Assembly (NCBI GenBank): GCA_907164885.2
Contig: OU015496.1
Span: 101,639,132 to 101,703,131 of the forward strand
Direction: 5' to 3'
DNA: 64,000 nucleotides
Source of the DNA: Dolomedes plantarius
Taxonomy: Eukaryota > Arthropoda > Arachnida > Araneae > Dolomedidae
Both the position numbers and the translations under genes were made by a program. Shown in pieces: positions 9,820 through 22,685 of this stretch; position 1 is the stretch's first letter; each line of letters opens with the position of its first letter. The notes below the pieces were generated by a model that was given only the letters and a program-made list of their open reading frames with translations, did no database searches and was not told where the DNA came from.

Positions 9820-10583
9820 CTATAGAAGCATATCAATCTTTTTTTTTTTTTTGCTACCCAAAAAACCGTGAACAATGGCTCTGAAAGACGTCCAAGCAGT
9901 TAACTCCAAATTCGTGGGCTTAGGATCGAACGTTGGGTCTTTGAACAATTTTCTGATTTGTGACCCAATAAATATACTCTCCTTCATCTTTGCTTCACTC
10001 AATTTTGGAAACAGTTCCCACAAATGCTTAAAGCCAAGGCCATTTTTATCAAGAGCTTTGACAAAGATTTTTACCAATCCCAACTTTATATGAAAGGGAG
10101 GCAAAATGATTTTACTCTGCTCAACCAGTGGTAGATTTTTGACATTTTTCTCTCCAGGAACGTATAATTCCCTCATAGATCATTGTTTGGCTTTGTAGTG
10201 GGTCTTTCTATCTCGGCTGTCCCATAGGCACAAAAACAGCAGAATTTTGTAAACCCACCCTGTAAACCTAACATCACTTCCACTACTTTTAAATCGCAGC
10301 AAATCTGCCGCCCATGATCTTTATATTTGACTGCCGCCAGCAGCAGAGCCACATTTTCGTAAATTTCCTTCACGGTCACTCCTTGAGCCAAAGGTTCTGA
10401 TGGTAGTTTGTTGCCATTATGCAAAAACACTGCTTTTAGGCTAGCTTTCGCAACTCGGTGCGCGGTGGTGGTGGGAGAAATTTCGCAACTTTCTCCCACC
10501 ACTGCCCTCTGGCGAATGTTTTGATGGTTACTTTTATAGCAGAATGCATCCATATAACCTTTTTTACGTACATAGTCATTCAT
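9820..10583 (-). pseudogene. Broken copy of a repetitive arthropod protein family (function unknown)
   Basis: Two overlapping minus-strand frames (10583-10173, then 10176-9820) are consecutive parts of one protein. Upstream motifs are SLKAVFLHNGNK and GLQGGFTKF. Downstream motifs are LPPFHIKLGLVKIFVKALD, ESIFIGSQIRKL and AWTSFRAIVHGFLG. I recognise this block order from highly repeated predicted proteins in aphid and other arthropod genomes, where Cys-rich and HIKLGL segments are contiguous. I cannot name its function; a transposon origin is likely given its copy number. The copy is dead: a frameshift lies near 10200-10230 and a further stop separates the two parts. The right part begins with unrelated sequence, so the N-terminal boundary is uncertain. 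Confidence 0.6.
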
Positions 10584-13500
10584 TTAACCATTATTTGACC
10601 ACAAAAATTAAATTATAATTTACATTTCACCACGTATTTATCATGTATGTAAAAATTACTTTCTAAAATTTTATAAAATTCTTATGTGATAGCAAATTTC
10701 TGATAGCAAATTCTGATTCTACAAGCAAAAATCCATAAAAAATGTTTATTACAAATCAGATACAAAATGGCTGCTGACTAGTGAAATTATATCCTACAAG
10801 TATAACGTGAGGAAAATTTTTCCGATGGGGGAATTCAAATAATCAGGGTGAGAACAATATTTATTAATAATTTTTCTAAAACGGGTAGGAAATTTTCAGG
10901 TGACCAAGAACTGCCCCATAAAATATTATACTCACTTGTAGATAAAGAAATTCCATATGTTCCAACATTTTAAGGTTTCAATTTTGCTCTGAAAGAAAGA
11001 AATTAAAAGTAGGAGGAAAGACGGAGTGTATATAAAACTCGGAATACCCCAAAGTTTTGTTTCAGAATAACTGAATTAAAAAAGAGACAGAAATATATAG
11101 CATAGGAAATGTATAGCCCCCATTTGCTTTGGGGAAAAATCCTTCAGTGCAACCAGCAATTAGGGAAAAGGCTGTCGAACAGCAGTACACAGTAGTCTTT
11201 ACCATGAGTCTCAGATTAAACTTTTCCTTTACTAGGAGTTTCACTTATACTCTGTCTTTTACTCTTCCCTTTTTCGAAATATGCTGTAATAATCACGAAT
11301 TTTTATGTGGTAGATCAGAATTATTCTCATTATTTTTTCTGCAAATAACGATATTTTGCATTGTCGGCATTTCCCCTGAATAATTTAGCAATACTGTTGC
11401 AAGGCAAAACAATTAGTACAAGCAAAAACAATTAGTACAAGCAAAAACAATTTTACATGAAATTATCTCTCAAGATATTTTACCTATCTGTAATATCACT
11501 TTTGGAATCATGTTTAGTGACGTATAGATTCGTATAAACGAATATTATGAAATTTATCTTCGAAAGATCGTGCATATTTGTAGGCAAATTTTATAAATGT
11601 TAATGCATAAATATATATGTATATTTATATAAAGAGAGTTTGGTTATGCGTGTGCGTTTGTATAAATTTAGTTTCTTATAAACTTGAATTTCAAATTTAT
11701 GAGGTAGTTTGACGAAATAAGGTAAAAAATCAAGACAAAATAAGATGAATTATTTATATATTAATAATTTTAAGTGCTACAGATTTTGGGGTAGTTGTAC
11801 TGTTGTTAAAATGATAATATCAAAAGAATTTTTCATTTGTTTTCTTTAACATATTTTAAGTGCAACATTTTAATATTTAGATCTTTTCCGCATTAGAAAT
11901 CATGACATCAGTCTTGGAGGATGTATAAGTTTCAGCTACAATACAATGACGTCACCGGGATGTGTACAAGGACTAAGCGTTGTCACTGAGTACAGATATA
12001 CATCACAATGACGTCATTTCCGCACTGAAGTATTTTCAGGTGCCCCGAGACACATGCCCTATTTCTCATTTTCCTTTTGTTATTAGGAATCCCAAAATTT
12101 AAATTGCCAAAAAATCTCTCATGTGTCTACATTTAAAACGAAATTATAGATTTAATGTATAAAATATACAACTGAAATTTTCCTTTAAAAATAAACACTT
12201 GGTGATGAGGGGTTTAATTGGATTATGAAGAGAATCTTATAAGCATTTTGTGCACGATCTACGATCTTAGAGTAATTAAAAAGAAATAAATACGTTTGTG
12301 GAAGTTGTATCAGTTTTGGCATGTCTACCAGGTGATGTAATAATGTTAAAAAAATACAGTTGAAACAAACCTTTGTAAGTCACGACTTTTATTGATCTAA
12401 CGAAATCATATACATTTTACCGACATCAAAAACTTATAACACACAGGAAATTATGAAAGATACAGATTTAATTTTAATGCACTCTAGTTAACATATGTCC
12501 TGTACATATAAAAACATGAAACACATTTTGGACCAATCATCCTTTTTGTACATTTCATCCAATGGAAAACATTTTTACATCTCTATGAATAAGATAATAG
12601 TTTTAAGAAGTCTTAACTTTGCAAAATTACTCATGGGGTTTTAATTGGCAATGTTATGAAAACTGTTTGAAGTACATATAAATTATTTGATTTAATGTAA
12701 GAGAAAAATATATCCAGCAATAAATCATTCAGTTAAATTATTATGTGTATTTGTAATAAGGAAATTTAACTGCAAGCAAGAAAACACAGAGAAAAAAATG
12801 TTTTAATATTGGTATTCTGTTTTCTTTTTTACTCGGCTCGTTTGGATGTGTGTCGTGGAAGTATTTTCGGGTATAATTTGAGATTTTTGGATCATAGTCT
12901 AAAGACGGCATTTTGAGTTGCTCTTCAAAAAATTGTTTTCTTAACATCAGAAACTAGTTTAATTACCATCCGCAGTTAAATGGTCTACAGAATGCAAAAT
13001 CTCAAAAGATGTAGCCTTTTGGCGGTGAGATTCGTAAAGATTGGATATGAAAATCTTTACATTTTCCATTTAAATGCCCCATCTATTTAGGTTTGAAGTT
13101 AATCCTTCTCAAGGGAATTACAGTCTTTTGTCACGGAATTTATATCCCCCTTAAAAGCAGAAATCCGCATATTTGTTACGGTTACAGATAATTTGATTTC
13201 TGAATCTAGATTTTGTTCTCGACTTTCTGAATCTAGGCAACATAACATAAGGTATTGTGTTAAACGTAAACAATAAAAATAAAATTGTGCTTTTCACGCG
13301 TTAATTTGTGCTGTTATAATTATAGCCATTAAATCATTCAGAATATTTTTGAATATTTAAGAATATTTTTGTCTATATACTACTAAATTTTGATTTGATT
13401 CACATCAGGGTGGAGTAAAGGGTCGAACATTTTTGTATAAAGTAAAATTTACATATATATATTGTAGTCGATCATACAGATACAGATAGACTTGTTTTTA

Positions 13501-13754
13501 CTAATCCTCTTGGGCAAAAGAATACTAGGCCGAGCCCAAAAGATCACGTCGCACAAGAAGATAAGCAGCAGCGCCCTCTGGAAGATTGGGAAATAAGTTC
13601 GGAGAGGCGTCGAGAAAGTCGAGGGTATGAGAAGGAGAAGCTGGTGAAGCCGAGGAAGGAGAAGATTGAAATATTCTGTCTCCGTTCACAAATTTCATAC
13701 ATTTGATGTGCCCACTCCTAAGCCTAACTGAAGCAGACTGAAGAAGCGCGTAAC
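10584..13754. other. Gene-free AT-rich stretch; CRE-like pair; unexplained 68-codon frame
   Basis: No gene I can support. It holds a short direct repeat (acaattagtacaagcaaaa, about 11408-11450) and two perfect TGACGTCA palindromes (listed separately). A minus-strand frame at 12741-12947 contains a hydrophilic segment (PSLDYDPKISNYTRKYF) followed by a polypyrimidine-AG that could be a splice acceptor, but no homology is recognised. The stretch 13463-13750 is GC-richer than its surroundings and starts TGTAGTCGATC after a TATAT run; it might be LTR-derived, but no matching end was found. Confidence 0.45.
11947..12016. promoter_or_regulatory. Two CRE-like palindromes TGACGTCA
   Basis: Perfect TGACGTCA occurs at 11947-11954 and 12009-12016, each within acaatgacgtca. 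They are the canonical CREB/ATF site. No promoter or gene is visible next to them, so a regulatory role is only a possibility. The shared flank suggests a local duplication. Confidence 0.3.
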
Positions 13755-13931
13755 CTAGTGATAGAGGTTTAATACAGGACTTATAGCCTGGTTATCAATG
13801 GTGGTCAGGTAGGATATTCCAGCTGTGGGAATGTTTTTGGTTTTAACATGGATTGAACTTCGGCGGCTGTGAGCTGCAGTGTTATAAAAACTGATTGAAA
13901 TAGCATTGCTGATGGAAATAGCATTGATTAT

Positions 13932-14012
13932 CTTTCCATCCTTTTTTACAAGGTACTCAGTGGTTTCATTTTCGTGTAATCCAACATGAGATGGTATCCA
14001 TTGTCGTGTAAT
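13932..14012 (-). pseudogene. Scrap of a second non-LTR retrotransposon RNase H
   Basis: A short minus-strand segment encodes QWIPSHVGLHENETTEYL. This is the RNase H signature of non-LTR retrotransposons (QWIPSHVG-x-x-GNE-AD-LAK) with key residues altered (Gly to Glu, Ala-Asp to Thr-Thr). Flanking codons in the same frame have no homology, so only about 27 codons survive. It is unrelated in detail to the scrap at 1333-1524. Confidence 0.55.
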
Positions 14013-14099
14013 TGATTTCGAGAGAGAGTAGACAAAATAATTAAAACAGTTAGTGGCGTAAACGAAGTATGTTTGAAAGTCGAAAAAATTCGACGTCAC

Positions 14100-16297
14100 C
14101 AGTACGCAAGCAGTTGTATAGTAAGAACATAGAATAAACTGCTTGTGTGCTTAGGTTTGTTGATGTTGTTCTTTGAAAAGAGCCGTCATTGTTGTATCAT
14201 GCATAGAAATGTTGAAAAAACTGACAATTGGAGCATTTTAAGGCTAAGGCGTGGAGAGGAAATATTCCAAAAATCGTGAGCATGGTCAAGGAAATTGTCC
14301 TCCCTCTAAATGCAAGAACAATGGACAGAAGACGAAGTTGACCAACACGAAATGACTAACATAAGAGTGTTTCAAACCCAGGATGTAACAGAAGAAGTAA
14401 AAATGATCCGATATCAGGCTGAATATTTACACGGGAACACCATACGTTTAATTAGGTGGTCGTATGGTCAAAGACAAGCCAAAAACTCAAAAAACTTTCC
14501 TCTTTGTTAATAATGCACGAAACTGAATATAGCAGTGGAGAAAGCATCTGGGCCAACTACCCTGGCTAACCGGCAACCTGCCATTTGATGAGACAAATCG
14601 TCATTCACGTTTTCCCACTATCTGATGTCCACAGTAAAGATATCTCGCAGCCCACGACCTAGAGAGCTTGGTCTTACCAATAAAACACGGGACTAACTTC
14701 TTATGGCGATTACTGTTTCAAGGCACTCCCTAAGCCCTTTGGTAGCATGTAACAGTCATTAATTATCTAAAAAACTGTGCTGGACCATAAGAATCCCATG
14801 CAACAGATACATTTCCCATACGTTGGTCCCTATATCTTTATGAATAATTCGTTCCGAGTCTTGGCGGTCGATCTTATTCTGCAAAATTTATTACAACAGG
14901 GTTTCGTAGTTACAACTATAATGCCAGCATCTTCCGCATTGGCGACGACCATGTCTAATTAGTTTTCATGTAACCGGACAAAGTCGCAGGCTTTGTATAT
15001 TTTAGAGCCCTCTTAGAGTTTCTGAAGTGTCAGATCAGTTCTTGATATGTTCCTCTATCAACTTTCTTGAAATACATAACAAATATTTTAAACATACGCA
15101 TCCATTTTATCTATGTCTCCATGCTACGTAGAGTTTTATGTTCTACATACTCACGGTGGCCTAACTCCTTATCAATAAAACTACTTACAAACTGTAGCCA
15201 TTATTTTGTAGATGGTGAATAGTTTATTTTACAATTACCTTCTTTCAGTATTTTTTTTTAAAATTCCTGTCAAGAATTTTCCATTTTTATCATAAGGTTT
15301 CCCAATGAAAACTTATGTTGCATTATTAATGTTGCAATTTTTATCATAAAATCTGTAAAACTTATATACCATTGATTTCTCAATTCTTCAGTATTGTAGC
15401 TGCTTTTATCCATTAAAATGATGCCTCCATGGACTAAGTGTCAGCAGCTTTATGCATATTTTTACATAATACTTTTATATACCTATGTATATTTGGAAAA
15501 GTAACTAGTTGAGCATTTTTTTTATTTTATATTTTTTTCCTTCAGTATGAGTTTACAAATTTAGGCAATATTTAACGTATCAAGATAAAATATTTATATT
15601 TAATATTTTTTTCTTGATTGCTAAGTTACATTTGATCAAAGAGACTGACTTAATAATGTAAAAGATCAATGTTCAAGTATAGTAAATTACATTTACTGAA
15701 AATTTTTTGATGCCATACGTCAGGTCGCTGAGAAAATGGTCCCTGCATTGGGTACGAAAATTTTTGAAACCTCAAAATTCCTACAAAAAATGGGCTTAGA
15801 GGAATTGGTTAAAAATATACGAGCATTCCCGAAAGTGTGCGTATAGTTCTAAATGAATATTTTATCTTAAAGCCGATGTCTTTCAGTAAAAAATATATTT
15901 GCCGCTTTTCAAACTTTCATGAGATTGAGATTTGTACGAATGTGATATTTTTTAAAAAAAATGTGATGACTTTCATGTCAGTTTCTGGTTGGAATAAGTC
16001 TAGATATGCTTATGACTTAAGAAAATATATTTTTAGTCCTAAAAACTGGTGGATGGTTCTAAAAACCGACTAGATGTATCTCTAATGTGACATTAAATAT
16101 CCATCAGTAGAAAATTATATTAATTTTTGATTAGTTGGGAAGAAAGGTGAAGTAAAAATTTTCTAAAACGAAGAATTTTTTATAAAGAAAAAAATAAGCA
16201 TGTAATATTAAATGGTAACAAATATCATAGCAAATATCGGGAATGTTAAATGATTATATTTAGTTGTCATAGTTATTATGTACATATAATTGTTATA

Positions 16298-16333
<36 letters not shown>

Positions 16334-16593
16334 ATTATAATCGTTATTGTAACAATATAATTGTTATATATACAACAATTAAATTGTACATATTTAAGTG
16401 CTAAAATTATTATAACTCAAGTAACATTTCAATATAGGCAAACAGACAAGAAAAAATTATTATGAAACTATAACCGTGATAAAGAATTCATAATCAAAGG
16501 ATGGCATAGAGCTTAAAGATGAATTAATATAAAGTAAAACGCCAATCTCCCGATTATTTGTGCTAATTCATGAGCGGGTCGGCATAGAAAACA
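14100..16593. other. Gene-free stretch
   Basis: About 2.5 kb of AT-rich sequence with no recognisable coding segment on either strand. A (TA)n run of about 33 bp lies at 16298-16330. Short frames (14310, 14777, 15837) lack motifs and codon bias. Confidence 0.6.
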
Positions 16594-16820
16594 TTTTTTT
16601 TTTCAATGCGGAAACACTTGTCGCGAAGACATTCGCCTATAATACACCGCAGTTTTGCTGGTCATTTTATTATGGGGGTGCCATATTTGCAAAGCAGCAT
16701 TGCCCCCTGTGAAGGGACGACACAAACGGAGGCATTTTAGTGGCGTTTCGCCAGGATTCGACCCGAGCACCCTAAGCACCGAAAACCAGCGGGCTGTACC
16801 ACATGGCCGCCACGGCCCAT
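16594..16820 (-). mobile_element. tRNA-derived SINE with poly(A) tail, copy 1
   Basis: On the minus strand the head has a box A-like segment (tggtacagcccgctgg, 16786-16801) and a box B (ggtcgaatcct, 16753-16763), the internal RNA polymerase III promoter. The body ends in a poly(A) tail, seen as a T run at 16594-16603. The body shares segments with 36683-36945, such as ttattatggg...gcagca and gaagggacgacacaaa. These define one SINE family. Confidence 0.65.
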
Positions 16821-17684
16821 CTCAGAAAACTAAAAACCTTGGGTATTATAAAAATTGCCTAAATTTGCCTAAAAATGAGCTGCAGTCTAAATGAGCCCTG
16901 AAATGAACTACATTTAATGATGTAAATCGGGTCTAAATAAAAGACTAAAGCATGCAAAGATTTTGATTTTTCATAGAAAAAGTTTTTATAGTCCTTTGTT
17001 TATGAGCTATGCTTTGAAGATCTTTTTGACAATTTATATGTTACTCCTTAACTTTTCTTTTGTGCCGATCCACTCATAATCGGGAGCACAGGGTGCAAAT
17101 ATTTTACAAATTGATTTCATAAATAACTCACAAAAGTTTTAAATAACATTAATTATTTTTGTGATACAATTTATGAATGCATGTAAATCTAAAGGTATAA
17201 AAATATTATTTTTTTCTAAAATTGGCTAGGTTTAAAACAAAAAACTACAAAATATTCCTTTTAAAATGCTATGTAGTAAAAATGTATGCAGAATAAGTTA
17301 ATGTGAGGCAGAAAATTATAAAGCGATCACATGATATTGAGTGAAAAAATACAGAATAGAAAAATATTTTGAAATTTTGGAGATAAATTAAATTAAAAAA
17401 CGAGACAAAAAAGTAATATAGTATTATACACACACACACACATATACATAAGTGTGTAAGGTCTTCATTAATTTTTATTCTTACTTCAAAATTTCAAATC
17501 AAGTTTGTGGAATATAAAAAAAAGTGGAAAAAATAATGTTATTATGGTTTGCAAAAAAACTGATTTTAGAATAAAAGCGAGTCAACACAGCCGATAATCT
17601 ATACTCATTAACGCACGGGTGCACAGGAAACAATCCAAAATTTGTTCTGTATACCGTGAAAATCAACTCGTCAGATGTTTAAAA

Positions 17685-17685
<1 letters not shown>
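16821..17685. other. Gene-free stretch
   Basis: AT-rich, no supportable gene. A short (CA)n run lies near 17429-17441. Confidence 0.55.

Positions 17686-17740
<55 letters not shown>
17686..17740. repeat. (TA)n microsatellite
   Basis: About 55 bp of pure TA repeat. Confidence 0.95.
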
Positions 17741-17743
<3 letters not shown>

Positions 17744-17747
17744 TATT

Positions 17748-17790
17748 TAATGTGGAGGTATTTGTCGTGAGACATTCGCCTGTGATCTAA
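17748..17790 (-). mobile_element. 3' fragment of the poly(A)-tailed SINE
   Basis: aatgtggaggtatttgtcgt and gacattcgcctgtgat match the tail-proximal part of the SINE at 16605-16645 (aatgcggaaacacttgtcgc, gacattcgcctataat). Only about 43 bp remain, directly beside a (TA)n run. Confidence 0.45.
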
Positions 17791-17889
17791 ATATAGTGAT
17801 TTAAATAATTTTTAATGAAAAAATGCCGATGAAATTTACATAGATTTTCAGTTTATTAATTTAAATAAGGCTTGTTGAATAAAAAGTCA

Positions 17890-18115
17890 TATATAGAGTG
17901 AGACAAAAAGAACGTTCCGAGGGTATAAATAAATAAATTATTAATTAACTAAAATAAATAATAATAATAAAATAATAATTAATAATAAATAAATAGATTA
18001 TTTTTTTTATTTTTCTCAGGTATAAAAGATTTCTTTCTCTACCTTGCTTTGTATTTTTGTTATTGAAAATTTTTGTTATTTCCAAATGAGAACGTTCTTT
18101 CTGCGGAACCCTGTA
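17890..18115. mobile_element. Mariner-like MITE remnant
   Basis: Left end tatagagtgagacaaaaaga then acgttccga. The reverse complement of the right end reads tatacagggttccgcagaa then agaacgttctc. Both ends share the TA flank, an AGRGT start and the AGAACGTTC block. The interior is AT-rich (TAA)n-like sequence without a transposase. TIRs are imperfect. Confidence 0.45.
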
Positions 18116-18400
18116 TATTCCTCTGTTTACTAGCCGTTTTGATATTCTTTTGTGCAATTTTTGTTTTATTTCTAACTTTCTTTCTTTCGTTATGCAAAGA
18201 TAATCTTCTCATGGATAAAGGGGAATTCGGTATCTTGTGAATTCGCTGACTTATTAATAAATAATATAATACAATAATACTTTTTTATGGATATCATAGA
18301 ACTGAGATTATGCTGCTAACGATACTGACCTAAAGATTCTGATACAGAACAAAATGATACATAAATTATAATGGAGAGGAAAATAATAATAATAAAGACA

Positions 18401-18736
18401 TCCCAAGTAACACGAGACCGTTGGGAAATTGTTGGGTAACCGTTATTTAGCATAATTCGCCAGCAGTTGGATTTTGTCATTATGTTATATTAGGTTAGGT
18501 TACACAACGGTTGGCACTGTAGGTCACAGAACAGTTGGCTGTTGGTTGGCCGAACCATTGGAAGAACAGTTCAACTCTCGTATGTTGTTGGGACAATAAT
18601 ATTTTATAATCGTTGGCCCAGCATAAACATTTTGCAGTTGGCCCATATGTGTTTCTGGAAGTTCTGCCAACGTTAATCATTCCCCAACGATGTAACGAAA
18701 ATTTGATCTTAGACTAACGATGTGTGTTACTTAGGA
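18401..18736. mobile_element. MITE with TCCYAAGTAACAC terminal inverted repeats
   Basis: Left end TCCCAAGTAACACGAGACCG. The reverse complement of the right end is TCCTAAGTAACACACATCGT. The interior is rich in gttgg/ccaac motifs in both orientations, giving a strongly folding, GC-richer block in AT-rich surroundings. The 61-codon frame inside has no homology. Superfamily and target duplication are undetermined. Confidence 0.55.
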
Positions 18737-21700
18737 TAATACAATACACTTTTAACACACCCTCAGATACAAGAATAATAAAATTTTTTTATGCACACTG
18801 AGTTTTACATTTGATTATCTAGTTCTAAAAAATCATCTAAATTACTGGCTAAAATAAGGAAGAAAATACCATAGTACCAAGTAAATATAACTTCATAGAA
18901 CTAATCATATCAAATTGTTCTTGTTTGTCTTAATAACTGATAAACGTTAGTCATTAACACTTTAAAAAATTATACATCAATTAGGTCAATTAGATATTAG
19001 TGGCTTATGAAAGCCACTAATATCCAGTTGATTACCAGCCACTATACCAGTTGATTAAGCAATAGAATGCTTCAAAATGATCATCCTATTATTGCACATA
19101 CATAGAAGATAAGAAGTTCTTACAGTAAAACAGTCATTGTCTTACCAAAATATATATTGTCTCACTTTTGGGCAAGGGATTATAAAGAATATTGTTTGTA
19201 GAGTCTCAATCAGGTAATCTGACGCTCATGACTTAGTGAAATGCTCACAGAATTATGAGCGCATAAATTAGTTATCTGCATTAAAAAGAGTAATATCAGT
19301 CTATAAAAACTTTGAATTTAAAAATCTATTAAGAGGTTTATGCATAAAGTATAAGAAGAGAAAATATGAGATCTACATCTGTAATAAATTTTTTAATAAA
19401 CTTAAAATGCGTCCAAATTTGGCACAAAAATTAGCAACTGATAAATAAAAATGTGATGAAATGTATAATGAAATCTGTACATTTGGATCGATTAAGTGTT
19501 ATTAGAATTGAAAGTCAGAGATATAAATGACGAGAAAAAAGATATACTCTAAATCTGCTTATAGAATAATTTATGTATTGAAATGACGTTTTAAGTTCCT
19601 TCATATATATGAATAATAATAACTTCAAGAAACCTACAAAAATAGACTGATTTAAAAGTACAGGTAGTCCTGGGGCTGATTTCTGAATAATAAATGCAAA
19701 AATATCACTTCTAAAAATATATGAAAAATTTTATTGCTTTTACATGAGGAATTTAAACATTTTGCATGTCTTTAATGCGGTTAATAGAACTTGACTGAGT
19801 TAGATTTACAGAGTAGAGCTAGATGGAACTAAAAGAGTACAAAATCAACCACTTAAGTGGCACTGAGAAAAGTAATGGAAGGATTAAAATCCAAAACTAG
19901 GGAAACTATGACATTAATGTGATCATACCAGTTTTCAAACTTCACTAAATTTAATCTCTTTCATCTTTAAAATACATTTAATTATAAGTGTATTTATGTT
20001 ATTGAATCAGCCTAAAACCTTTAATCTACTATTGTTACATCGTACTAAAACTACTGACTTGTACATTTATTGCACATTTATTTGATTTTACACGCCTGCA
20101 TCTGAAATACACTGAACAAATTGCAAAGTACAAATACACCTAAAGAGTGGCAGATGTAGACAACAGTTACCTACCCGAAAAGTTAAACATCTAAATTAAC
20201 ACAGCAATGGGACATTTATCATGTGTCTTGTTGCGATGTTTCTCATAAATTCCTATAGGAATTACACTAATTACATACCTTCTGCAGTTGCCCGTAGTTA
20301 TGCATTATTATTTACAATCTCATCTTCTCTAAAATATATATACTGTCTTATAACACTGTGTGAAAAAATATATATACATATATAAATCAAAATATGAAGT
20401 GAAAAAGAAATGCAGATTAACGAATATAAAAACAAATTTATTACGAATACATAGAAATATTTAAAGTAAGTTCATTGTTACAAGTGTTAATAGAATCCTA
20501 CATTATAAAAAATACTGACTCGTCTTTGGTATACAATATTGAAGCAATATTTCAGCATACTAAGAAAGTGCTTGATAAAATAAATATTATAAAGTATTGG
20601 AATGTTGTAAAAGTTAACTTGCATGAAAAGAATATGAAAATTGTGGACCCATGTTGTAAGCAGTGGTTCAGAAACTTTGAACACACGTAGAGCCTTTTAT
20701 AAAAGAAATAATACGTTAACACATTCCTGATTTTTAGATATTAGGTTTCAATTTTTAACTAATAAACTTCAGAACTTATGAGCGATTCTTTGTCTGAAAT
20801 AAATAATTTTCATTTAATTTAAAAAAACTGTCATGCATGATTGAAATTTTTCGGTGCTGAAGGAATTAAAAAATAAATAATTAAGTAAATAATTCATTTT
20901 GGTATCTACACTGTGGGTGATAGTGCTCTTTTGCTACAATATAACAGGTAATGTCAGACTTCTTGTTTGACACGGAGATTATAAAATCATGTTCCACAAT
21001 CAATTGGCGATTTCATAGTTTGATTTTCAAATAAATTAACATCAAGGGAAGCACATTCACGATGATAAATTGCCGAATGAGAAGTTAATAGGGAGAGAGT
21101 TTGCTAAAAATTTTAGATAAGTATTTCGGCTAACTAAATTTCAGAGAAGCTGTTTCGTTCACGATTATTTTTTAAGAAAGCATCACACGTTATGACACAT
21201 GAAAAATAACTAGTCCAAACATTTGAATTTCATGAATGTTTTCGCAGCTGAAGGGGGAAGTAATCAACATTTTGAGAGATTCTAGTAGAGGCAAATTATA
21301 GTTATATTACGTCCACAGAAGGCGGGGTCTAATGCGTTGGATTAAATTCAGATCACATTGCCAAGATATTAGCTTTGACTCGATCCTCTTCGAGTTTGTA
21401 CAGTAGAAAAAGTAATTATAAAAGTTAACTTTTTAAAACTATTAAATGTCTATGTCTAAATGCCTTATTTTTGATTCCTAATTAAGTTTCTTAACACCTA
21501 TTTTAAAGTCTCAAAGAGAAATGCTTTCCTGTAAAATTTTCGCCTGAAACTCGTGTTTTGTCAGACATGTTTTGAACACGGTCAGTTGACATAATTTCTC
21601 AGTTTAACAGTTTTGTAAAGTCACCCACCCAATGAAGACCACCCAGCGAAAAGAATAGAATTAAAAAACAAAATTTAATAATTTTTAGAAGTATTGCTCG

Positions 21701-22000
21701 CAATTGCCAGATTTCCACTAAAGCGGATGCCGTACTTGATTGAGTTGCTATGACGAGTCGCTGGAGTGGACAAGAAGTGCACGTTTACCACCTTAAAGCA
21801 TACCGGAGATGGTTTAGCTTATTCCCATAGTGCAGAAGCTCGAACTTTATTAGCACTTCCCTTGTTATCGTGAGCTGTAGTTTTTAGAGGGAAGTAACTT
21901 TGGTGCTTCCCGTTTAAAAAATACTACAGTTTTGTGGGATTTTATAAACAGTGCAGAAAGGTCTTTCGTTGATTTGAATTAGAAGAATCCAAATATCGTA

Positions 22001-22002
<2 letters not shown>
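18737..22002. other. Gene-free stretch
   Basis: About 3.3 kb with no recognisable gene or mobile element, AT-rich. From about 21690 the composition becomes more GC-rich, which may mark unrecognised TE debris. Confidence 0.55.
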
Positions 22003-22069
<67 letters not shown>

Positions 22070-22088
22070 TGATTGATTGATTGATTGG
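22003..22088. repeat. Compound microsatellite (CA)n(TA)n(TTGA)n
   Basis: About 44 bp of CA repeat runs into about 23 bp of TA repeat, then four units of ttga. Confidence 0.9.
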
Positions 22089-22634
22089 AGGATCTTTTAA
22101 AGAGGTTAGAATTTAAGAGGAAAAACGGGGGTTTTTCTACAGAAAATCTCAGTAAAAAGTTAAACGCCGGGATTATTCACGTATAATACGGCAAGCGAGA
22201 GTGTGTGGACAGAGAACGCCGTGAGAGCTATTAATAGAATTGAGTAGCCTTGGGGAATTGGTGGGAAAGGACTACGTTAGACAGTGATGAGATCAGCTTC
22301 AAAAGTTCTCTAACAATCTAGATACGGCTAGCGCGCGTTGTTCGAGGTAGCCGGTAAAAGGATTTTAGGCTGAGCGGGAAATGAATCCGAGTGTGACAGA
22401 CGCATAGGAGAGCGCCCCGTATTTTGAGATGGCCGGAAGGTCAGGTTTTCAATATGAGATTGAAGAAGGGTTTATTACGAAGATTAACGAATAAAGGATT
22501 AAATCAGCTGATGGTGGGTTTAATTTAGAGTATGAGATGCCTTACTTAGCCACACTGCATTTCGAACCACAAGATAAGGATTATGACAGCAATCCATCAT
22601 ACATCGATTAGTTGCGAGCGTATTTCGACGCTTG

Positions 22635-22685
<51 letters not shown>

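Noticed and set aside
12741..12947. 68-codon minus-strand frame followed by a cttgcttgcag acceptor-like site
   Set aside because: Hydrophilic and exon-like in part, but no homology, no convincing upstream acceptor, and composition not distinct from its surroundings. Left as unexplained.
13463..13754. Solo LTR starting TGTAGTCGATC after TATAT
   Set aside because: No matching inverted end or target duplication found downstream.
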